This document shows, one piece after another, positions 44,684 through 53,663 of a stretch of 64,000 bases of DNA. Numbering within the stretch: position 1 is the stretch's first letter; each line of letters starts with the position of its first letter. A program made the translations under genes and the position numbers. The notes under the pieces were generated by a model. It did not search any database, had not been told where the DNA came from, and saw only the letters and a program-made list of their open reading frames with translations. The DNA is from Metapseudomonas sp043392685 (lineage in GTDB: Bacteria > Pseudomonadota > Gammaproteobacteria > Pseudomonadales > Pseudomonadaceae): assembly GCA_043392685.1 (NCBI GenBank), contig JBHZGM010000030.1; one strand, given 5' to 3'.

Positions 44684-44689
44684 TATGAT
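44684..44689 (+). promoter_or_regulatory. -10 element for the DUF1820 gene
   Basis: TATGAT, preceded by a G/C-rich spacer, lies 43 bases before the start codon at 44732. No clear -35 is seen. It is back to back with the miaB promoter. Confidence 0.35.
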
Positions 44690-44731
44690 CTGCGCCCTCG
44701 AAATTCCCTCAAGACGACCCGCCGATTCCCC

Positions 44732-45055
44732 ATGAGCAAGTCCGACCCTATCTACAAGGTGATCTTCCTGAACCAGGGCCAGGTGTACGAGATGTACGCC
44801 AAGCAGATCTACCAGAGCGATCTGTGGGGCTTCCTGGAAGTGGAAGAGTTCGTCTTCGGCGAGCGCACCCAGGTGGTGGTCGATCCCAGCGAAGAGAAGC
44901 TCAAGGCCCAGTTCGAAGGCGTGGTGCGCAGCTTCCTGCCGATGCATTCGATCATCCGCATCGACGAAGTGGAGCGCCTGGGCACGCCGAAGATCAGCGA
45001 GGCCAAGGGCGGGGGTAACGTGATGCCCTTCCCGATGCCGATGCCCGAGAAGTAA
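44732..45055 (+). CDS. DUF1820 family protein
   Basis: A 107-residue conserved gammaproteobacterial protein of unknown function. The family start SDPIYKVIFLNQGQVYEMYAK and central LWGFLEVEEFVFGERTQVVVDPSEEKL are recognisable. The C-terminus is Met/Pro-rich (VMPFPMPMPEK). It stands alone between divergent miaB and a converging Sel1-repeat gene. Confidence 0.88.
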   Translation: MSKSDPIYKVIFLNQGQVYEMYAKQIYQSDLWGFLEVEEFVFGERTQVVVDPSEEKLKAQFEGVVRSFLPMHSIIRIDEVERLGTPKISEAKGGGNVMPFPMPMPEK

Positions 45056-45078
45056 GGGCCGGTTGCAAGCCCTTGTCG

Positions 45079-45627
45079 TCAGGGCAGGGGCGAGAAAGGC
45101 GAGCCGCCGTCGGCGGCCTGCAGCTCCAGCAGGTAGTTGCGGAAGATCTGGCCCAGCACCTGGGTGGCGATTTCCAGCTCATCACTGCGCATTTGCGCGG
45201 CCACCAGGTCGGCGCTGTCCATCGCTTCATCCGAACCATTCACCGCCGCCATCTTCAGCACGATGTAGGCCTGCACATTGTTGGCCGGTACGCCCTCGCC
45301 CCGGAAGAACATGTTGCCCAGGCGCAGCTGGGCCTGGGCGTGGCCTTTCAGGGACGCCTGCTCGAACCATTGCAGGGCCTGGGTCAGGTCGCGCGGGGTG
45401 CGTTTGCCGTCGTAGTAGAACTCGCCGAGCTCGTACTGGGCTTCGGCGTCTCCGCCCTTGGCGGCCTGTTGGCAGGCGGAAACGGCTTCCGAGAGGTTTT
45501 CCGGCAGGCTGTTGAGGTTGCAGCGGCCAGTCGCCGGGATCAGCAGGGAGTTGCCGCCGGCATTGGCCAGCAGCGGCAGGAATAGCAACAGGCTGCCCAG
45601 GATCAGGGTTCGGCCGGTGCGGTTCAT
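45079..45627 (-). CDS. Exported Sel1-repeat protein
   Basis: About 182 residues with a signal peptide (LILGSLLLFLPLLANA) and two to three Sel1-like TPR repeats (AEAQYELGEFYYDGKRTPRDLTQALQWFEQA and HAQAQLRLGNMFFRGEGVPAN). Such proteins are adaptor scaffolds; no specific role is evident. A GTG at 45636 is an alternative start, three codons earlier. Confidence 0.82.
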   Translation of the reverse strand: MNRTGRTLILGSLLLFLPLLANAGGNSLLIPATGRCNLNSLPENLSEAVSACQQAAKGGDAEAQYELGEFYYDGKRTPRDLTQALQWFEQASLKGHAQAQLRLGNMFFRGEGVPANNVQAYIVLKMAAVNGSDEAMDSADLVAAQMRSDELEIATQVLGQIFRNYLLELQAADGGSPFSPLP

Positions 45628-45808
45628 GGGGATCACAGCGCCTCGGAAGCAATGCGGGCATCATGCCCGGCCGGCGAGAAACGCGCCGACGGTCACATTA
45701 TGAAATAAGCCGGGGTGATCTTACAAAGCCTTTGCGGGGGTGGGACGTGTCGGTCCGTCCGGAAGGCGTGGGCGTACGCTGCGTTGTTGCGGATCGCCGA
45801 AGGCGGGG

Positions 45809-45834
45809 CCGCCCGGCCAGCACTGGCCGGGCGG
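45809..45834. terminator. Strong hairpin after hemL
   Basis: CCGCCCGGCCAG and CTGGCCGGGCGG form a 12-bp perfect stem with only two unpaired bases, starting 9 bases after the hemL stop. It lacks a U-tract. The rest of the 205-base gap up to the Sel1-repeat gene shows no gene. Confidence 0.5.
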
Positions 45835-45842
45835 TTGCGGGG

Positions 45843-47132
45843 TCAGGCTTGCTTGAGTCTGGCGAAGGCGCGCTCGGCGGCGTCCAGGGTGATCGCCAGC
45901 TCCTTTTCGCCGTGGGCGATGGAGGTGAAGCCGGCTTCAAAGGCACTCGGCGCCAGGTACACGCCGCCTTCCAGCATCAGGTGGAAGAAGCGCTTGAAGC
46001 GCTCGGCATCGCTGGCCATCACGTCCTGGAAGGTGACGATATCGTCCGCGCCGCTGAAGTAGAGGCCGAACATGCCGCCCGCCTGGGTGGTGACGAAGGG
46101 AATGCCGGCAGCATCGGCGCGCTGCTGCAGGCCGTCGAGCATGCGGGTGGTGTAGTCGGTCAGTTCGGCGTGGAAGCCCGGGCGGCTGATCAGCTTCAGG
46201 GTGGTCAGGCCCGCGGCCATCGCCAGCGGGTTCCCGGACAGGGTGCCGGCCTGGTAGACCGGGCCCAGCGGGGCGATGTGCGACATGATTTCGCGCTTTC
46301 CGCCGAAGCAGCCGACCGGCATGCCGCCGCCGATGATCTTGCCGAAGGTGGAGAGGTCGGGGGTGATGCCGTAATGGGCCTGGGCACCGCCGAGGGCCAC
46401 GCGGAAGCCGGTCATCACCTCGTCGAAGATCAGCACTACGCCGTGCTTGTCGCACAGGCTGCGCAGGCCTTCGAGGAAGCCCGGGGCCGGCGGCACGCAG
46501 TTCATGTTGCCGGCCACCGGCTCGACGATGATGCACGCCACGTCCTGGCCCACTTCGGCCAGGGTCTTCTCCACCGCGGCGATATCGTTGAACGGCAGGG
46601 TCAGGGTGTGCTTGGCGAAGTCTGCCGGCACGCCGGCCGAGCTCGGCACGCCCTGGGTCAGCAGGCCGGAGCCGGCTTTTACCAGCAGGCTGTCGGAGTG
46701 GCCGTGGTAGCAGCCTTCGAACTTGATGATGCTGTCACGGCCGGTGTAGCCACGGGCCAGGCGGATGGCGCTCATGGTGGCTTCGGTGCCCGAGCTGACC
46801 ATGCGCACCATCTCCATGGACGGCACCAGGGAGCAGACCTGGTCGGCCATTTCCACTTCCAGCGCGGTCGGCGCGCCGTAGGACAGGCCGTGGTCCAGCT
46901 GCTTGCGTACGGCGTCCAGCACGTCCGGATGGCTGTGGCCGAGGATCATCGGACCCCAGGAGCCCACGTAGTCCACGTAGCGCTTGTCGTCCTCGTCCGT
47001 CACATAGGCGCCTTCCGCGTGTTTGAAGAACAGCGGGGTGCCGCCGACGCTCTTGAAGGCGCGGACCGGCGAGTTGACGCCCCCGGGGATGTGTTTCTGG
47101 GCGTTGGCGAACAGGGTTTCGGAACGGGACAT
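45843..47132 (-). CDS. hemL: Glutamate-1-semialdehyde 2,1-aminomutase
   Basis: A 429-residue PLP enzyme making 5-aminolevulinate in the C5 tetrapyrrole pathway. SGTEATMSAIRLARGYTGR, FDEVMTGFRVALGGAQ and the PLP-lysine motif TFGKIIGGGMPVG are clear. The ATG at 47132 (MSRSETLFANAQKHIPGGVNSPVR) is chosen over an upstream start at 47150. It is 30 bases after thiE and so possibly in one transcript with thiD-thiE. Confidence 0.96.
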   Translation of the reverse strand: MSRSETLFANAQKHIPGGVNSPVRAFKSVGGTPLFFKHAEGAYVTDEDDKRYVDYVGSWGPMILGHSHPDVLDAVRKQLDHGLSYGAPTALEVEMADQVCSLVPSMEMVRMVSSGTEATMSAIRLARGYTGRDSIIKFEGCYHGHSDSLLVKAGSGLLTQGVPSSAGVPADFAKHTLTLPFNDIAAVEKTLAEVGQDVACIIVEPVAGNMNCVPPAPGFLEGLRSLCDKHGVVLIFDEVMTGFRVALGGAQAHYGITPDLSTFGKIIGGGMPVGCFGGKREIMSHIAPLGPVYQAGTLSGNPLAMAAGLTTLKLISRPGFHAELTDYTTRMLDGLQQRADAAGIPFVTTQAGGMFGLYFSGADDIVTFQDVMASDAERFKRFFHLMLEGGVYLAPSAFEAGFTSIAHGEKELAITLDAAERAFARLKQA

Positions 47133-47162
47133 GGCAGGTCTCTCTTTCAAGCGAAATCGGGG

Positions 47163-47792
47163 TCAGACGGTGTCGAACAGGGCGCTGAAGGCACGGGCGC
47201 GGCGTTCCACCTCGGCAGCCGAGTCGGCGCCGAACAGGGCGTGGATCACCGCCACCATGCTGGCGCCACGGGCGATCAGCTCCGGGGCGTTTTCCAGGGT
47301 CACGCCGCCGATGGCGACGATCGGCGAATGGAAGCGCTGGCTGGCCTGCTCCAGCAGGTCCAGGGTGGCAGCGGGTGCGCCCGGCTTGGTCTGGGAATTG
47401 TAGAAGCGGCCGAAGGCGATGTAGCTGGCGCCTTCCTTGAGCGCTGCGTCGGCCAGGTCGAGGCTGGCGTGGCAGGTGCCGCCGATGATGGCCTGGCGGC
47501 CGAGCAGGGCGCGCGCCGCAGACAGTGAGCCGTCGCCCTGGCCCAGGTGCAGACCGACGCCGAGGCGCGCGGCCAGTTCGGCGTCATCGTTGATGATCAT
47601 CTGGGCGCCGTAGCGGGTGCAGAGTTCGCCCAGGGCTTCCGCTTCGCGCAGGCGACGGGCTTCGTCACCGGACTTGTCGCGGTACTGCAGCAGCCTGGCG
47701 CCGCCTTTCAGGGCGGCTTCGACGTAGGGCAGCAGCTTGCCGCCAGCCAGCAGCTGGCTGTCGGTGATGGCATAGAGGCCGCGCAGTTTCAT
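47163..47792 (-). CDS. thiE: Thiamine-phosphate synthase
   Basis: A 209-residue TIM-barrel enzyme that joins hydroxymethylpyrimidine diphosphate and thiazole phosphate. GLYAITDSQLL, LLQYRDKSGDEARR, INDDAELAARLGVGLHLGQGD and FGRFYNSQTKPGA are conserved. The start overlaps the thiD stop by four bases (ATGA), showing translational coupling. Confidence 0.95.
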   Translation of the reverse strand: MKLRGLYAITDSQLLAGGKLLPYVEAALKGGARLLQYRDKSGDEARRLREAEALGELCTRYGAQMIINDDAELAARLGVGLHLGQGDGSLSAARALLGRQAIIGGTCHASLDLADAALKEGASYIAFGRFYNSQTKPGAPAATLDLLEQASQRFHSPIVAIGGVTLENAPELIARGASMVAVIHALFGADSAAEVERRARAFSALFDTV

Positions 47793-48586
47793 TGGCAGAA
47801 GTCCAGCGGCAGGCGGCGCGGCACGTATTGGCCGTGGCCGGGTTGTTCGGCGTCGCGCAGGGTGCGCCAAGTGTAGTCGAGGGCGCTACGTACCGCGCTG
47901 GACAGTTCTTCGCCCAGGGCGAGGCGGCCGGCGAGGGCGCTGGCCAGGGTGCAGCCGGAGCCGTGGTAGCTGCCGGGCAGTCGCTGGCAGGTGTAGGTGA
48001 AGCGCCCGCCATCCTGGGTGTACAGGCGGTTATGCACTTCGGTCTCGTCGCCGTGGCCGCCGGTGATCAGCAGGTTGTGGCAGAAGGGCAGGAGCTTTTC
48101 CGCGCACTCGTCCGAAGTACCTTCCGGGAGTTCGGCGAGGATACGTGCCTCCGGCAGGTTCGGCGTGGCAATGGCGGCTACCGGGAGCAGGCGCTCGCGG
48201 ATCGCGTATCCCACTTCGTCCTTGCCCAGGGCACCACCGCCGCCGGCGCGCAGCACCGGGTCGCAGACCAGCGGAACACCGGGCAGGGACTGCATGATCT
48301 CCAGCACGGTTTCGACCATCTGCACCGAGCCGAGCATGCCCAGCTTGACGGCGGCCACCGGCAGGTCGGCGATCACGGCGTTGGCCTGGGCCAGCACCCA
48401 GTCGCGGTCGAGGACGCGGAAGTCGGAAACGTTGACGGTATCCTGCACGGTCAGGGCGGTCACTGCCGGTGCGGCGTGGCAGCCTTGGGCGATCAGGGCT
48501 TCGATATCCGCCTGGAGGCCGGCGCCACCACTGGGGTCGTGGCCGGAAAGGCAGAGGACTACGGGGCGAGAGTTGGTCGTTTTCAT
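47789..48586 (-). CDS. thiD: Hydroxymethylpyrimidine/phosphomethylpyrimidine kinase
   Basis: A 265-residue ribokinase-fold kinase phosphorylating HMP twice for thiamine synthesis. CLSGHDPSGGAGLQADIEAL at the start and GSYHGSGCTLASALAGRLA (anion hole and catalytic Asp region) near the end are typical. The ATG at 48586 follows a weak Shine-Dalgarno. The gap to divergent ladS (48587-48839) contains a possible extended -10 (TGCTAGAGT, 48742-48750) for ladS but no riboswitch-like THI box that I can recognise. Confidence 0.95.
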   Translation of the reverse strand: MKTTNSRPVVLCLSGHDPSGGAGLQADIEALIAQGCHAAPAVTALTVQDTVNVSDFRVLDRDWVLAQANAVIADLPVAAVKLGMLGSVQMVETVLEIMQSLPGVPLVCDPVLRAGGGGALGKDEVGYAIRERLLPVAAIATPNLPEARILAELPEGTSDECAEKLLPFCHNLLITGGHGDETEVHNRLYTQDGGRFTYTCQRLPGSYHGSGCTLASALAGRLALGEELSSAVRSALDYTWRTLRDAEQPGHGQYVPRRLPLDFCQ

Positions 48587-48839
48587 GGTCGGCGAGCTTA
48601 CCATTAAACACTTCACCGGGCCGCACCGGCGGCGCATTGCCTCAGAGACGCCAGGCTTGGCTTCGCTGGATGGGCTGCAAGGCCCGGGATAGAGATGTTC
48701 TGATGTGATGGCAATGTGCAGCTTTCAGCCGCCCTGCGCTGTGCTAGAGTGCGCTTTTCGAACAACCTGGCCCCGCATGGCACGTCGGATGAAGGAGGTG
48801 GAGCTCCGGGACGTGGTCAAGAGGCCATTGCGGGGCTGC

Positions 48840-51236
48840 ATGCGTATCCTCCTTTTCCTGTCCCTTTGCCTGCTCGCCGGCCTGGCCAACGCCGTGGAGT
48901 TCGACGAGCAACTGCGCAGCCTCCCGCTGGGTCAGCACATGGACGTCTTCGAAGACGTTCGTGGCGATGCCGGAATCGACGACATCACCTCACCGGCCCT
49001 GGACAGTAGCTTCCGCCGCAATGAAAAGCCCGTGCTCAATGCCGGTTATTCGCGCTCGGTGTTCTGGCTGCGCGTCGACCTGGAATACCGTCCGCGCGAG
49101 CTCGGCGGCCAGCAGCCCTGGCTGCTGGAGCTGGCCTACCCGCCGCTGGACCACCTCGACCTCTACCTGCCCGATGGCCAGGGCGGTTTCCGCCTCGCCC
49201 AGCGCACGGGGGATGCGCTGCCGTTCGACAGCCGGCAGATCAAGCAGAACAACTACGTCTTCAACCTCGACCTGCAACCCAACCAGCCCACGCGCATCTA
49301 CCTGCGCATGCAGAGCGAGGGCTCGATTCAGGCGCCGCTGACCCTATGGTCGCCCCAGGCCTTCCTCGAAGCGCAGCCGGAACGCATCTACGTGCTCGGC
49401 ATCATCTACGGCGTGCTGCTGGTGATGCTGGTCTACAACCTGTTCATCTACCTCAGCGTCCGCGACACCAGCTATCTCTATTACATCCTCTATATAGGCT
49501 CGTTCGGGCTGTACCAGATTTCGGTCAATGGCGCCGGTATCCAGTACTTCTGGCCCGACAATCCCTGGTGGGCTAACGCGGCGACACCTTTCCTGATCGG
49601 TTCGGCGGCGCTGTTCGGCTGCCAGTTCGCACGCAGCTTCCTGCATACCGCCGAGCACAGTCCCTGGATCGACCGCGCGCTGCTCGGCCTGATGGTCCTG
49701 GGCGCGCTGGCGATGGTCCTGGCGCTGACCGCCAGCTACGGCCTGGCCTTGCGCCTGGCCACCTCGCTGGCGCTGATCTTCACCGTGGTGATCTTCTCCG
49801 CCGGTGTGCTGGCCTGGTTGCGCGGCATGCGCGTGGCGCGCTACTTCATCATCGCCTGGAGCGCCTTCCTCCTCGGCGGTGCCATCAACACCCTGATGGT
49901 GCTGGGCTACCTGCCGAACCTCTTCCTCACCATGTACGCCAGCCAGATCGGCTCCGCACTGGAAGTGGGGCTGCTGTCACTGGCCCTGGCCGACCGCATC
50001 AACGCCATGAAGGAAGAGCGCGCGCGCATCCTCCAGGACGCCGGACGCAAGCTGGAAGCGCTCAACCAGGAACTGGCCAACAGCAACCGCCTGAAAGACG
50101 AGTTCCTCGCTACTGTCACCCACGAGCTGCGCACCCCGATGAATGGTGTGATCGGCTCGCTGGAACTGATGGAGACCCTGCCGCTGCACGAAGAGCTGGA
50201 GCAGTACCAGCGCACGGCCGCCGGCTCGGCGCGGGACATGATGCGGCTAGTCAACGACATCCTGGCGATGACCGAGCTGCAGGCCGGCAAGCTATACCCG
50301 CGACGGGAGCCGTTCAGCCTGCGCGGCCTGGCGGACAGCCTGCGGGTGCAGTACGGCCCGCGTGCGCAGGAGAAGGGGCTGGCCTTCCATGTGGAACTCG
50401 ACCAGCGCCTGCCGGACGTCCTCGAGGGTGACGCCGGCAAGCTGGCCCAGACCCTGGGCTACCTGCTGGACAATGCCATCAAGTTCACCAGCCGTGGCAG
50501 CGTCGGTGTGAATATCAGCGGCCAGGAAGCTGTCGATGGCAGCCTGGCGTTGCGCATCGAGGTCACGGACACCGGCATCGGCTTTTCCGCGGCGCCGGAC
50601 GGGCTGATCTATCGGCGCTTCTATCAGCTCGACGGCTCCATGACCCGCGAGTACGGCGGCCTCGGCATTGGACTGGCCCTCAGCCAGCAACTGGTGGTGC
50701 TGCTCGGCGGCAAGCTTTCGCACCAGTCCCAGCCGGGCCGTGGCAGTACCTTCATCCTGGAACTGAATGTTTCCTTGCCGGCCCAGGCCCCGGTCGTGCC
50801 CATGCGCCGTCCCGGCGGCCAGCCACTGCGGCGGCCGGAGCAGTGCACCGTGCTGGTGGTGGAAGACAACGCCATCAACCAGCTGGTGACCCGCGGCATG
50901 CTGCTCAAGCTCGGTTACCGCGTGCGCACCGCTGACAACGGCGCCGAAGCGCTGGAGCAGATTCGCCGCGAGCCGGTCGATGCCGTGCTACTGGACTGCC
51001 AGATGCCGGTGATGGACGGTTTCGCCACCTGCCGCGCTCTGCGTGCCATGCCCGGTTGCGCCGACCTGCCGGTGCTGGCCATCACCGCCCACAGCCACAG
51101 CGGCGACCGCGAACGTTGCCTGGCGGCCGGCATGAGCGACTACATGGCCAAGCCGGTGAAGTTCGAGGAGCTGCGCGCCTTGCTCCACGACTGGCTGCTG
51201 TGCAAGCCGGTGGAGTCCGTTCGCTCGGTAACCTGA
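48840..51236 (+). CDS. ladS: Hybrid sensor histidine kinase LadS
   Basis: About 798 residues, close to the size I recall for P. aeruginosa LadS. The order is signal peptide (LLFLSLCLLAGLANA), periplasmic 7TMR-DISMED2 domain (about 20-170), seven membrane helices (7TMR-DISM, about 180-385), a coiled linker, the histidine kinase (H-box His428 in THELRTPMNG; ATP motifs LDNAIKF, DTGIGF, GGLGIGLALSQ) and a receiver domain (phospho-acceptor Asp719 in VLLDCQMPVMDG). LadS acts on the GacS/GacA-Rsm pathway controlling biofilm and virulence, and responds to calcium in P. aeruginosa. The start is uncertain: ATG 48840 gives a clean signal peptide, while a stronger Shine-Dalgarno (AAGGAGGTG) precedes an in-frame GTG at 48813. 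Confidence 0.94.
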   Translation: MRILLFLSLCLLAGLANAVEFDEQLRSLPLGQHMDVFEDVRGDAGIDDITSPALDSSFRRNEKPVLNAGYSRSVFWLRVDLEYRPRELGGQQPWLLELAYPPLDHLDLYLPDGQGGFRLAQRTGDALPFDSRQIKQNNYVFNLDLQPNQPTRIYLRMQSEGSIQAPLTLWSPQAFLEAQPERIYVLGIIYGVLLVMLVYNLFIYLSVRDTSYLYYILYIGSFGLYQISVNGAGIQYFWPDNPWWANAATPFLIGSAALFGCQFARSFLHTAEHSPWIDRALLGLMVLGALAMVLALTASYGLALRLATSLALIFTVVIFSAGVLAWLRGMRVARYFIIAWSAFLLGGAINTLMVLGYLPNLFLTMYASQIGSALEVGLLSLALADRINAMKEERARILQDAGRKLEALNQELANSNRLKDEFLATVTHELRTPMNGVIGSLELMETLPLHEELEQYQRTAAGSARDMMRLVNDILAMTELQAGKLYPRREPFSLRGLADSLRVQYGPRAQEKGLAFHVELDQRLPDVLEGDAGKLAQTLGYLLDNAIKFTSRGSVGVNISGQEAVDGSLALRIEVTDTGIGFSAAPDGLIYRRFYQLDGSMTREYGGLGIGLALSQQLVVLLGGKLSHQSQPGRGSTFILELNVSLPAQAPVVPMRRPGGQPLRRPEQCTVLVVEDNAINQLVTRGMLLKLGYRVRTADNGAEALEQIRREPVDAVLLDCQMPVMDGFATCRALRAMPGCADLPVLAITAHSHSGDRERCLAAGMSDYMAKPVKFEELRALLHDWLLCKPVESVRSVT

Positions 51237-51304
51237 GTTTTTATCCCGTCGCTGATCCGCGACGTAAATGCCATCAGACGCGGCATATATCCCGCTTTCT
51301 GCAA

Positions 51305-51350
51305 GGTCTGAATCCTGATTCACTGAAACAAGTGAATCAGGATTCAGACC
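51305..51350. promoter_or_regulatory. Perfect 20-bp inverted repeat abutting the TetR start codon
   Basis: The arms at 51305-51324 and 51331-51350 are perfectly complementary over 20 bases with a GAAACA loop. The right arm ends directly before the ATG at 51351. Each arm holds a smaller palindrome, TGAATC-CT-GATTCA (51309-51322) and TGAATC-AG-GATTCA (51333-51346), 24 bases apart. These look like two TetR operator units. The only Shine-Dalgarno (AGGA, 51339-51342) is inside the right arm and would be hidden in an mRNA hairpin. Confidence 0.75.
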
Positions 51351-51998
51351 ATGCCCTACCGCACCACCGCTTCCCGAATCGACCGTGACCAGGCGCTGCG
51401 CAGCCGCATCCTGGCCTGTGCCCACGCGCGGGTGGTGGAGGGCGGGTTCGCGGCGCTGACCATGCAGGCCCTGGCCGAGGACGTCGGCATCGCCACCGGC
51501 AGCCTGTACCGCCACTTCGGCAACAAGGGCGAACTGGCTGCGGAGGTCTTCGCCCGCGCCAGCCAGCTGGAAGTGGACAGCCTGGGCGAGGTACTGCGCG
51601 GTGAAGGTTCTGCTGCCGAACGCCTGGCGCGCGGCTTGCGCCAGTTCGCCGCGCGCGCCTGGCATAGCCGCCAGCTGGCGTTCGCCCTGATTGCCGAACC
51701 GGTGGACCCTGAAGTCGACGAACAGCGCCTGCGCTATCGCGAGGCCTACGCCGAGCTGTTCTGCCGCCTGCTGGAAGACGGCCGCGCCCGTGGCGAATTC
51801 CAGGTTCCCTCGATTCCCCTGACCGCTGCCTGCCTGGTCGGCGCCATCGCCGAATCCCTGGTGGGCCCGCTGTCGCCCCCGGCCCGCGCCCTGCGTGAGA
51901 CCGGCCAACGGCCGGACGACCTCGAAAGCGTCTGCGCCAACCTCACCACCTTCTGCCTGCGCGCCCTGGGCGCCGGCCAATCTGCCCCGGAGACCTGA
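51351..51998 (+). CDS. TetR-family transcriptional regulator
   Basis: A 215-residue repressor with an N-terminal TetR helix-turn-helix (LTMQALAEDVGIATGSLYRHFGNKGELA) and a helical ligand domain. It lies one base upstream of, and reads into, an AidB-type acyl-CoA dehydrogenase gene, so acyl-CoA or fatty-acid-like ligands are plausible. The large inverted repeat at its start suggests autorepression of the two-gene operon. The start is fixed by the ATG abutting the repeat. Confidence 0.9.
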   Translation: MPYRTTASRIDRDQALRSRILACAHARVVEGGFAALTMQALAEDVGIATGSLYRHFGNKGELAAEVFARASQLEVDSLGEVLRGEGSAAERLARGLRQFAARAWHSRQLAFALIAEPVDPEVDEQRLRYREAYAELFCRLLEDGRARGEFQVPSIPLTAACLVGAIAESLVGPLSPPARALRETGQRPDDLESVCANLTTFCLRALGAGQSAPET

Positions 51999-51999
51999 G

Positions 52000-53649
52000 A
52001 TGAGCCTGCACGAGTTCGCCGAAACCCATGAAGTCATCAACCAGGTGCCGCCACTGGATGGCGCCAACCTCTATCGCGTCGACCTGCCGCTGCAGGAGTG
52101 GGTGCGCCGTTACCACGGCGGCTGGGCGGAAAGCCGCCTGGACAGCTACGGTGCCCTGGCCGGCGGGCCGCTGATGGCAGCGGGATTCCTCGCCAACGAG
52201 AACAAGCCGGTATTCAAGAGCCATGACCGCTATGGGCACCGCATCGACCTGGTGGAATTCCACCCGGCCTATCACGAGCTGATGCGCGCTTCCATCGAGA
52301 GCGGCATCCCGTCCATGCCCTGGACCGATCCGCGCGCCGGTGCCCAGGTGGCCCGCGCCGGCCTCAGCTACCTGCACAGCCAGGCCGAAGCCGGCACCGG
52401 CTGCCCGCTGACTATGACCTTCGCCTGCGTGCCGGCCCTGCGCCTGCAGCCGGATATCGCCGAGAAATGGCTGCCGAAGATCCTCGCCACCGAGTACGAC
52501 CCGCGCAACCTGCCCATGGAGCAGAAGACCGGCCTGACCATCGGCATGGCCATGACCGAGAAGCAGGGCGGCACCGACGTCCGCGCCAACACCACCCGCG
52601 CCTATTCGGTGGGCATTCCGGGGCCGGGGCAGGCCTACGAACTGGTCGGCCACAAATGGTTCTGCTCGGCGCCCATGTGCGACGCCTTCCTCACCCTGGC
52701 CTACACCGACAAGGGGCTTTCCTGCTTCCTGCTGCCGCGCCATCGCCCGGATGGCCGCCGCAACGAGTTCTACATCCAGCGCCTGAAGAACAAGCTGGGC
52801 AACTGGTCCAACGCCTCCAGCGAGGTGGAGTACCGCGGCGCCCTGGCCTGGATGGTGGGCGAGGAGGGGCGTGGCGTGGCGACCATCATCGAAATGGTCG
52901 CGCTGACCCGCTTCGACTGCATGATCGGCTCCAGCGCGCTGATGCGTCAGGCACTGACCCAGGCCGCCCATCACTGCGCCTATCGCAAGGTCGGCGGGCG
53001 TGTGCTGGCCGAGCAGCCGCTGATGCAGAACGTGCTGGCCGACCTGGCCCTGGAAAGCGAAGCCGCGCTGGCGCTGACCATGCGCATGGGCCGGGCGCTG
53101 GACAACGCCCACGACGAACAGGAAGACAAGTTCGCCCGCCTGGTCACCTCCGTCGGCAAGTACTGGATCTGCAAGCGCGCCCCCGCGATGATCAACGAGG
53201 CCGCCGAGTGCCTGGGCGGTGCCGGCTATGTGGAAGACACCATTCTCCCGCGTCTCTACCGCGAAGCCCCGGTGAACTCCACCTGGGAAGGCTCAGGCAA
53301 CGTGCAGTGCCTGGATGTGCTGCGGGCCCTGTCCAAGGAACCGGGCGTGCTCGATGCCCTCTTCGCCGAACTGGGCGATGGCCACGGCGATGCACGCCTG
53401 GCCGCCTTCATCGGCGAGTTGAAGAAAGGCTTCGCCGACACTGCCGACATCCAGTTCCGCGCCCGTCAGCTCACCGAAGACGTGGCCGTGGCCCTGCAGG
53501 CCAAGCTGCTGCTGGAGGCCGGCAACGCTACTGTTTCCGACGCCTTCATCGGCAGCCGCCTGGCCGGTCATGGCCGCGTCTACGGCACCCTGCCGCGCGG
53601 CACCGATGCCGAGGCCCTGTTGGCGCGCAGCACCCCGCATCTGGCTTGA
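52000..53649 (+). CDS. AidB-type acyl-CoA dehydrogenase
   Basis: A 549-residue flavoprotein of the AidB branch, longer than standard acyl-CoA dehydrogenases. GMAMTEKQGGTDVRANTT is the FAD-contact loop, and HKWFCSAPMCDAFL, GRGVATIIEMVALTRFDC and CLGGAGYVEDTILPRLYREAPVNSTWEGSGNV are AidB-like. AidB proteins bind DNA and have isovaleryl-CoA dehydrogenase activity in the alkylation response; relatives act in branched-chain or other acyl-CoA oxidation. GGAG precedes the ATG, one base after the TetR stop. Confidence 0.9.
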   Translation: MSLHEFAETHEVINQVPPLDGANLYRVDLPLQEWVRRYHGGWAESRLDSYGALAGGPLMAAGFLANENKPVFKSHDRYGHRIDLVEFHPAYHELMRASIESGIPSMPWTDPRAGAQVARAGLSYLHSQAEAGTGCPLTMTFACVPALRLQPDIAEKWLPKILATEYDPRNLPMEQKTGLTIGMAMTEKQGGTDVRANTTRAYSVGIPGPGQAYELVGHKWFCSAPMCDAFLTLAYTDKGLSCFLLPRHRPDGRRNEFYIQRLKNKLGNWSNASSEVEYRGALAWMVGEEGRGVATIIEMVALTRFDCMIGSSALMRQALTQAAHHCAYRKVGGRVLAEQPLMQNVLADLALESEAALALTMRMGRALDNAHDEQEDKFARLVTSVGKYWICKRAPAMINEAAECLGGAGYVEDTILPRLYREAPVNSTWEGSGNVQCLDVLRALSKEPGVLDALFAELGDGHGDARLAAFIGELKKGFADTADIQFRARQLTEDVAVALQAKLLLEAGNATVSDAFIGSRLAGHGRVYGTLPRGTDAEALLARSTPHLA

Positions 53650-53663
53650 GAACGGGTTCCGGG

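Noticed and set aside
48587..48839. Possible thiamine (THI-box) riboswitch ahead of thiD
   Set aside because: I could not find the conserved CUGAGA and ACCUGAUC-type blocks in the thiD leader on the minus strand.
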